Shown here piece after piece: positions 59,101 to 64,000 of a DNA stretch of 64,000 nt (within the stretch, counting starts at the first letter, position 1; each line of letters starts with the position of its first letter). The notes beneath the pieces were generated by a model that ran no database searches, was not told where the DNA came from, and saw only the letters and a list, made by a program, of their open reading frames with translations. Source of the DNA: Takakia lepidozioides (Eukaryota; Streptophyta; Takakiopsida; Takakiales; Takakiaceae). Position numbers and translations under genes: made by a program. The stretch lies in contig CM060732.1 in assembly GCA_030704615.1 (NCBI GenBank), positions 42,513,053-42,577,052 on the forward strand. Reading direction: 5' to 3'.

Positions 59101-62100
59101 TCTCCTTCCAATCCCATGTGTGTTTCATAAAAACAGGTATATCTTTGTTTTTGGTGGTCTGTAGTGTGGGGAGGAAGGCTATTGTATTAGGGGAAATTTG
59201 ACCGTTGTGTCGTTGTAATTAACCTATGCACCTTTATGCCCGAATAGTCGATTTTCACACCATGTGCTCTTGCCCCGTCTCCCTCTCTCTCAGTTGATCA
59301 GTCTGTGTGGGGGTGGATATGGCAAGTTATCAGCTGCTGTCGCAGTAGAAGAGTTTGGGAATGAACAAGAGCATGGCCTGTTGTTTGTGGAGACGTTGCG
59401 GGTCTTCACAGCATCGGATGCCATGGCAGCCATGACCACATCATATGCATGCGACCAGGAACCGGAGATTGCGGAAGCCTACTTCAGTTTCACATCCACT
59501 TTTGTTCGCTGTTGTTCCAAGGTAACCTCAGTTCTTTTGCTTTTTTTTTGTAGTTAAGTGGATGTGTTCTTTCACTAAGCCCAGTGGAGCTTTGATGGCA
59601 TGCCCTACTGAGGGTTTCTTAAGTTATTTCATGCTCTTTATCCCAAGCTACACCTTTGGACACGGCTTACCTTGATGACGAGGTGCATGTGATAGTAGCT
59701 GCTGTATCCTGTCTCTGGTGATTGGTAGCAAGCTTGCAGTACTCCACAGGGGCCTCATGGCATGATTCATACATTTGACATTCAACTTTTATGAGTCTTC
59801 CCAAAAGTTGGGTGACAACTTCTCAAAACTGTACAACAGCTCACATTTGAACCAGCCTGAGCTGGAACATCCATTCAGCTTCATCATGTGAACCAAATTT
59901 GATAACGGTCCGTGTTGAGCAGGAGGTAGTGGCAGCTGCAGATTCACTACTAGAAGCCTCATTCAATCGGGCTGCTATCTGCTGCACAGCTATGCATCGA
60001 GGTGCAGCTCTTGCAGCAATGTCTTACATGTCCAGTGCGTTCCAGAACCCCTCAAAACTTTCTTTTTCTTTTCTCTCTGCTGTGTCCCCCAACCCTTTTG
60101 TTTCCCTTTTCCATGCTGTTGATAGTAATCTGTGCATAAGTTGTTTTTTCCTTCTTTCTATATGATCTGGCAGCGTGGAACATACTTCTTTCAAATCACC
60201 ACATATGGTTTCTGTGATTACCTTCATTGAAGGGTTGCTAACAGCACATGTGGCTGCTGCAGGTTTTCTAGGAGTTGGGTTATCATCGTTAATAGAATCG
60301 GGGATGCCTGTTGTGGAAGGCTCCCTTTCGGCTGCTGTTTCGAGAATATGCTCACATTGTGGCGAGAATGTTATCTCGGGCATGCTGTATGCTCTACTGG
60401 GCGTTTCTGCTATGGCAAGGGTATGGGACCCACTATGCCTTAGGTTCATGTAAAAGTACAGCATGCTACCTGGCAGGACATATAGTGCTGTAAAACGAAT
60501 CCTGGGTAGTACTGAAAACGTTGTCAATTGGGACAAGGGAGGGAGAGAGGACGTGAGTACATCTGTTCTCTGGCTTTCATCCTAATGTTCTGCAATAGGG
60601 AAGTTTCTGATCTCTATTAAAATTTGGTGGTTTCTTCTGCAGGTCCATAAAGCAACCACTATATTGCAGCAGCTAGCAGCATTGTGTTATCTTAGTGAAG
60701 GCACAGAGAAGAAACTGTCACTACGGTGGACTTCCCTGCAGGGCTGGCTTGTAGCTGCAGTAAGTACATGCTCCTTTTGGTGCTGGCTGCTATTTTGTTC
60801 TGACATTCTTGGAATCTGGTTCTCTTTCTCACTCTTGATTGATGCTTGTGTGAAGGGCTTTCTAGAGGAAACCTGACAGTAAGTCCCATTACTGGAGTGA
60901 GCCCCTCACAAAGGTAGTAACTGTTCCCTTTAGTTCCACCCAAACTGTGTGGAATCTATGGCCACAAGGCTACGGCGAACAGCGTCTTATGAGTACATTC
61001 TCTCACACTCTTTCTCTGCCCTTTCTCAACCACTGTGCGGCAGGCAGCCAGGTGTGTCACATGTAGGCTGTATCCATCTCCTGGTGGGTGCTAACCCCAC
61101 AATTCGGGTCAATACCCTGGAGGGACTTCCACTCAAGACCAACAGTCATAGGGAACAGTGTACCTTTACCCACTCTCGGCATTAGACTGAAATTTATACT
61201 CAGGGCAGGAGGCCTACCTTTGAACAGCAAACAGTTGCAGAGAGGAAAGGGTGAGTGCAAATGCCCGTTGTGTGGGCAACCTGAAGACAATATTCATTTT
61301 TTGATTCATTGTCCTGGGAACTCTCACCAGAGAGACGCCCTCTTCAAATCCATCAAGGGATTTGTGCCTGTACCTCAGTTTACCAACTCCAAAAATCTCG
61401 AGGCTGAGCCAAAAGCGCAGGCCCTTTTGGGGCCTAGTTATCGGGCAAATCACACACAGCAGATTGATGCTTGTGTGATGGGATTCCCAGAGGATATCTG
61501 GAAAACTTGGTTCAATTGTCTGTTCCAAGGTAAGCCATACTACCGGCATCAGCCCCTGACAAAGGTAGTTTCTGCCCTTTGTGTTCCGCTCAAACTGGGC
61601 GCGGGGTCAATTACCACAAGGCTACGGCAACCAACGGCTTATGAGTACATTCTCTCTCTCTCTTTGACCTTAATTTAAACTCAGGGCAGGAAGCCTACCT
61701 TTGAACAGCAAACAGAAGCAGAGAGGAAAGGGAGAGTGCAATTGCCCGTTGTGTGGGCAATCTGAAGACAGTATTCATTTTCTGATACACTGTCCGGGGT
61801 TCTCTCACCAAAGAGACGCTCTCTTCAAATCTATCAAGGGAATTGTGCCTGTACCCCTGTTTACCAACTTTGAAAGTCTCGAGGCTGAGCCAAAAGCCCA
61901 GGCCCTCCTGAGGCCTAGTTTTTGGGCAAATCACACACAGCAGATTGATGCTTGTGTGAAGGGATTTCTAGAGGATATCTGGAAAACCCGGATTAATTCT
62001 ATATATGAAGGTAAGTCTTACTACCAACGTCAGCCCCTGACAGAGGTAGGTTCTGTCCCTTTTGTTCCCGCTCAAACTGGGCGCGGGGTCAATGGCCACA

Positions 62101-62655
62101 AGGCTACGGCAAACAACGTCTTATGAGTACAATCTTTGACCTTAATTTTCTGGGGTATTTATGTCCATCAAACTGCTTGACAGCCCACCTCTTGCAGCGA
62201 GTGTTTCGCGATGGTAGTGGTCCCCATCTGCTATCCTCCCATCCTCCCCCCTTTCTACTTGTCAACAGCAAAGCTACAGCAAACTAAGTCTAATGAGTAT
62301 TTCTCTTCAATCCTGTGGTCGGGTCCCTCACCACAAGGGTACCTAATTTTAGTCACCACGTAGTCTCTTTTGGAAGTAACAACTGCTAAAGTTAATATCC
62401 CGGGTGCTATGGCAGGTGCAAGCACTGCCACCTGAGTACTTGAAGCAAGGGGAGGTAGAGATACTGATACCCACCTGGCTCAAGGCAATGGAGGCTGCAG
62501 CCTCGGACTTGTATAAAACCCAGACAGTGTGCAATGGAGGTCGAGCAGGTAGCGGAGGCTACTTGCAGGGTGATGGTGGCCGCTCGTTGAAGCGTTTACT
62601 CCGCGAATTTGCAGATGCTCATCGGTACACGCTGCCAGCATTTGGGTCAAGCTGA
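50173..62655 (+). CDS. MOS14: Transportin-SR / importin-beta family receptor (MOS14/TNPO3-like)
   Basis: Twenty-three exons join in frame (3,072 bases, 1,023 residues): 50173-50382, 50880-50978, 51490-51714, 52594-52713, 53057-53140, 53423-53482, 53798-53899, 54186-54247, 54515-54641, 54916-55056, 56449-56535, 56746-56859, 57241-57320, 57421-57556, 57851-58000, 58243-58328, 58515-58702, 59044-59136, 59334-59521, 59923-60038, 60174-60420, 60643-60759, 62416-62655. Start [17 protein letters not shown] and length fit the plant family. Recognisable blocks are ANQWLVQFQ (importin-beta N-terminal domain), [54 protein letters not shown] and the [13 protein letters not shown] end. HEAT-repeat receptors of this type bind RanGTP and carry SR splicing factors into the nucleus. 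LINE arrays lie in introns 10 and 22. Confidence 0.93.
55440..56285 (+). mobile_element. (TC)n-LINE A-(TC)n-LINE A-(TC)n-LINE B-(TC)n array in intron 10 of MOS14
   Basis: Four TC runs (55,442-55,462, 55,525-55,540, 55,598-55,613 and 56,264-56,284) separate two very short LINE A 3' ends (55,463-55,524 and 55,549-55,597) and a LINE B copy (55,614-56,263). LINE B carries the zinc knuckle (CPAC ... [12 protein letters not shown]) in its normal orientation and ends GTACCATTTCATTTC. None of the inserts is coding-competent. Confidence 0.85.
60837..61003 (+). mobile_element. LINE family A 3' end in intron 22 of MOS14
   Basis: It runs from TTGATGCTTGTGTGAAGGGC to CTTATGAGTACA (61,002), followed by TCTCTCACACTCTTTCTC. 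It is 5'-truncated and diverged from the young copies. Confidence 0.8.
61165..61650 (+). mobile_element. LINE family A copy with zinc knuckle, in intron 22 of MOS14
   Basis: Similarity to the copy at 3985-5422 starts near CCCACTCTCGGC. The frame 61,088-61,678 holds [17 protein letters not shown]. It ends GGCTTATGAGTACAT and then TC repeats into which the next copy inserted. The 75 bases upstream ([14 protein letters not shown] in one frame) may be further LINE sequence. Confidence 0.8.
61677..62132 (+). mobile_element. Young LINE family A copy with perfect target-site duplication
   Basis: It is nearly identical to the LINE A 3' ends at 4966-5422 and 5431-5751. It is flanked by an identical 16-mer, TCTTTGACCTTAATTT, at 61,661-61,676 and 62,133-62,148. 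The frame 61,701-62,126 is open through the zinc knuckle. It lies in intron 22 of MOS14. Confidence 0.92.
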
Positions 62656-63840
62656 ACAAACTTTTGTCTGCCATTTAGATCTATTATCCCCAGGAGTCCC
62701 AGCCACAATATCTGGGCTTCCTGAGACGGAGTTAGAAGTTTGGTTGCTGGGAGGCATGAAGTAGGAGTAAGAGCCATTGCTTGTGGCGGTTGTCTCTGCA
62801 GTTGAGGTAAGTCCCATTTCGGTGGATTATGGCAGGCAGTCAAAAGATTTTTCCATTGGGATGGGAGAGCTTTGATCCCAGTTACCAGGTGGGAATTAGC
62901 GTCAAATCTCATTAGTAAATAAAATGGTGCTCTGGGCAAACCAGCTTCATCTGTTCCGTATGTCCTAGGCATGATGCCTGGTGATTGAGCTTTTTGGCTG
63001 TGTTTGCAGTCGTTGTCATGTCTGTTTTCAACAGCTTGTATTACAGGTTGGTGGGGGTGTGAATTTTTAATGTGATGTGTTCCAGTCCTTCTTTGGCTCA
63101 GGTGAACCAACAATGACTGCCTGGATGTGGAGCTTCTGGTGTTAACCAACATGATAACAAGTCATTATTGTTACCAAGCTATTTAATCCATGACGATTTG
63201 ACGATTTGACCATTGATCGTGTTGATCTTTCGTGGTGAAGACCACCAGCCTTATCCAGGTGGTCGGGGACAGGTGTAGATGTTTTCTGTCAATTGAATAC
63301 TCTGCTCAAACAACGGTCTCCCAAAAAGGACAGGAGTTTCAGTCGTTAGTGAGATTCGCCACAGTTAGTCACATGGAAGTGCAAAGATGGTACGAGTTTG
63401 GTTGCAAGCAGCATTTCGCAGGGTATAATTTGTAAAAGGGAAAATCCAGAAGAGTGCAGCCCACACATTCCTCTTTCTCTGGTTGTCCATGCATGTTGTT
63501 ATTGTTGTTCTCTCCTCCAGATTGAAGAACTACTTGAACATGATGTGGAATAACTTTGCTTCTTGAGCCAGTAGTCATCAGGAAGTGGTCCAGGAACCAG
63601 TTCATTCTATGACACAGTTCGCCTCATTGATCCAAGAGGAGAACTTAGTGTGGTACACAGGAAGATGGTTTAAATGCATATGGTTTGTTGATAAATTTTC
63701 AGCAGTTGGATCATTAATATGCCTTTAGGCTTTAATTTAGAAGCATACTTGATTCACAAAGTAAATATTCTGTTGCAAAATTCAGACTTTGCGGTACAAA
63801 ATAATATTGCAGATTTTAATACGCAAAGTGAAGCGAGCCT
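62656..63840. other. 3' flank of MOS14, no gene recognised
   Basis: It probably starts with the 3' UTR. A minus-strand frame at 62,619-63,152 overlaps the last MOS14 exon and has no motif. Confidence 0.4.
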
Positions 63841-63906
63841 CATTGTCAAACATGCTAGCATCTATTGTCTTCTCATTGTCAAACATGCTAGCATCTATTG
63901 TCTTCT
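63841..63906 (+). repeat. Perfect tandem duplication of a 33-base unit
   Basis: Two identical units starting CATTGTCAAACATGCTAGCA stand back to back. It is non-coding, probably by replication slippage. Confidence 0.9.
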
Positions 63907-64000
63907 GACAAAAACAAATTCTTGATCCCTTGCTCAACCACCTTTCAATCCGCACATCATCCGGCCCATTATTTAACATTAGAACTAATTTGTCAAGGTT

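Noticed and set aside
62619-63152. 177-codon minus-strand frame at the 3' end of MOS14
   Set aside because: It overlaps the last MOS14 exon on the other strand and has no recognisable features.

Overview
The window is nuclear DNA of a eukaryote, almost certainly a streptophyte (green plant lineage). Host genes have many small exons with GT-AG introns of about 100 to 5,400 bases. The one large host gene reads as the plant form of transportin-SR (MOS14/TNPO3), and the mobile elements are plant-like Ty3 retrotransposons, one with a chromodomain. A partial EF-hand gene at the left edge could belong to a motile cell. Together with the heavy load of decayed elements, this would fit a charophyte alga such as Chara. 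The organism is my inference; I could run no search.

Layout. 1-9,013: last four recognisable exons of an EF-hand/coiled-coil gene (+), its introns filled by two LINE families (here called A and B). 9,019-11,455: a block that recurs inverted at 42,404-43,703, with a 1-kb insertion in the left copy only. 11,756-16,000: non-coding, with foldback and LTR-like repeats. 16,195-24,000: a long decayed gene, with a C2HC zinc finger, Gln-Gln-Thr-rich exons and a ULP1-type cysteine protease domain, saturated with one ten-base motif. 24,748-25,035: a small intact 95-codon gene. 27,494-31,944: a Ty3 element with both LTRs but no reverse transcriptase. 31,946-40,628: two broken Ty3 elements on the minus strand, fused head to tail, plus inverted LTR copies. 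44,307-48,516: an ankyrin-repeat gene (-). 50,173-62,655: the MOS14-like gene (+), 23 exons, 1,023 codons, open throughout. 62,656-64,000: no gene seen.

How the parts relate. The ankyrin gene and the MOS14-like gene are divergent and share about 1.7 kb of upstream DNA. MOS14 imports SR splicing factors into the nucleus. LINEs of both families sit mainly in introns, next to (TC)n microsatellites, and form nested head-to-tail arrays. In-frame stops in the ULP1 gene are nearly all TAG where CAG is expected, which points to C-to-T decay in CHG context. The host genes show no such stops.

The most unusual observation is in the ULP1 locus. Its exons carry many copies of CAGCAGACTG, while its introns and upstream region carry the exact reverse complement, CAGTCTGCTG, so exons and introns of one transcript could pair with each other.
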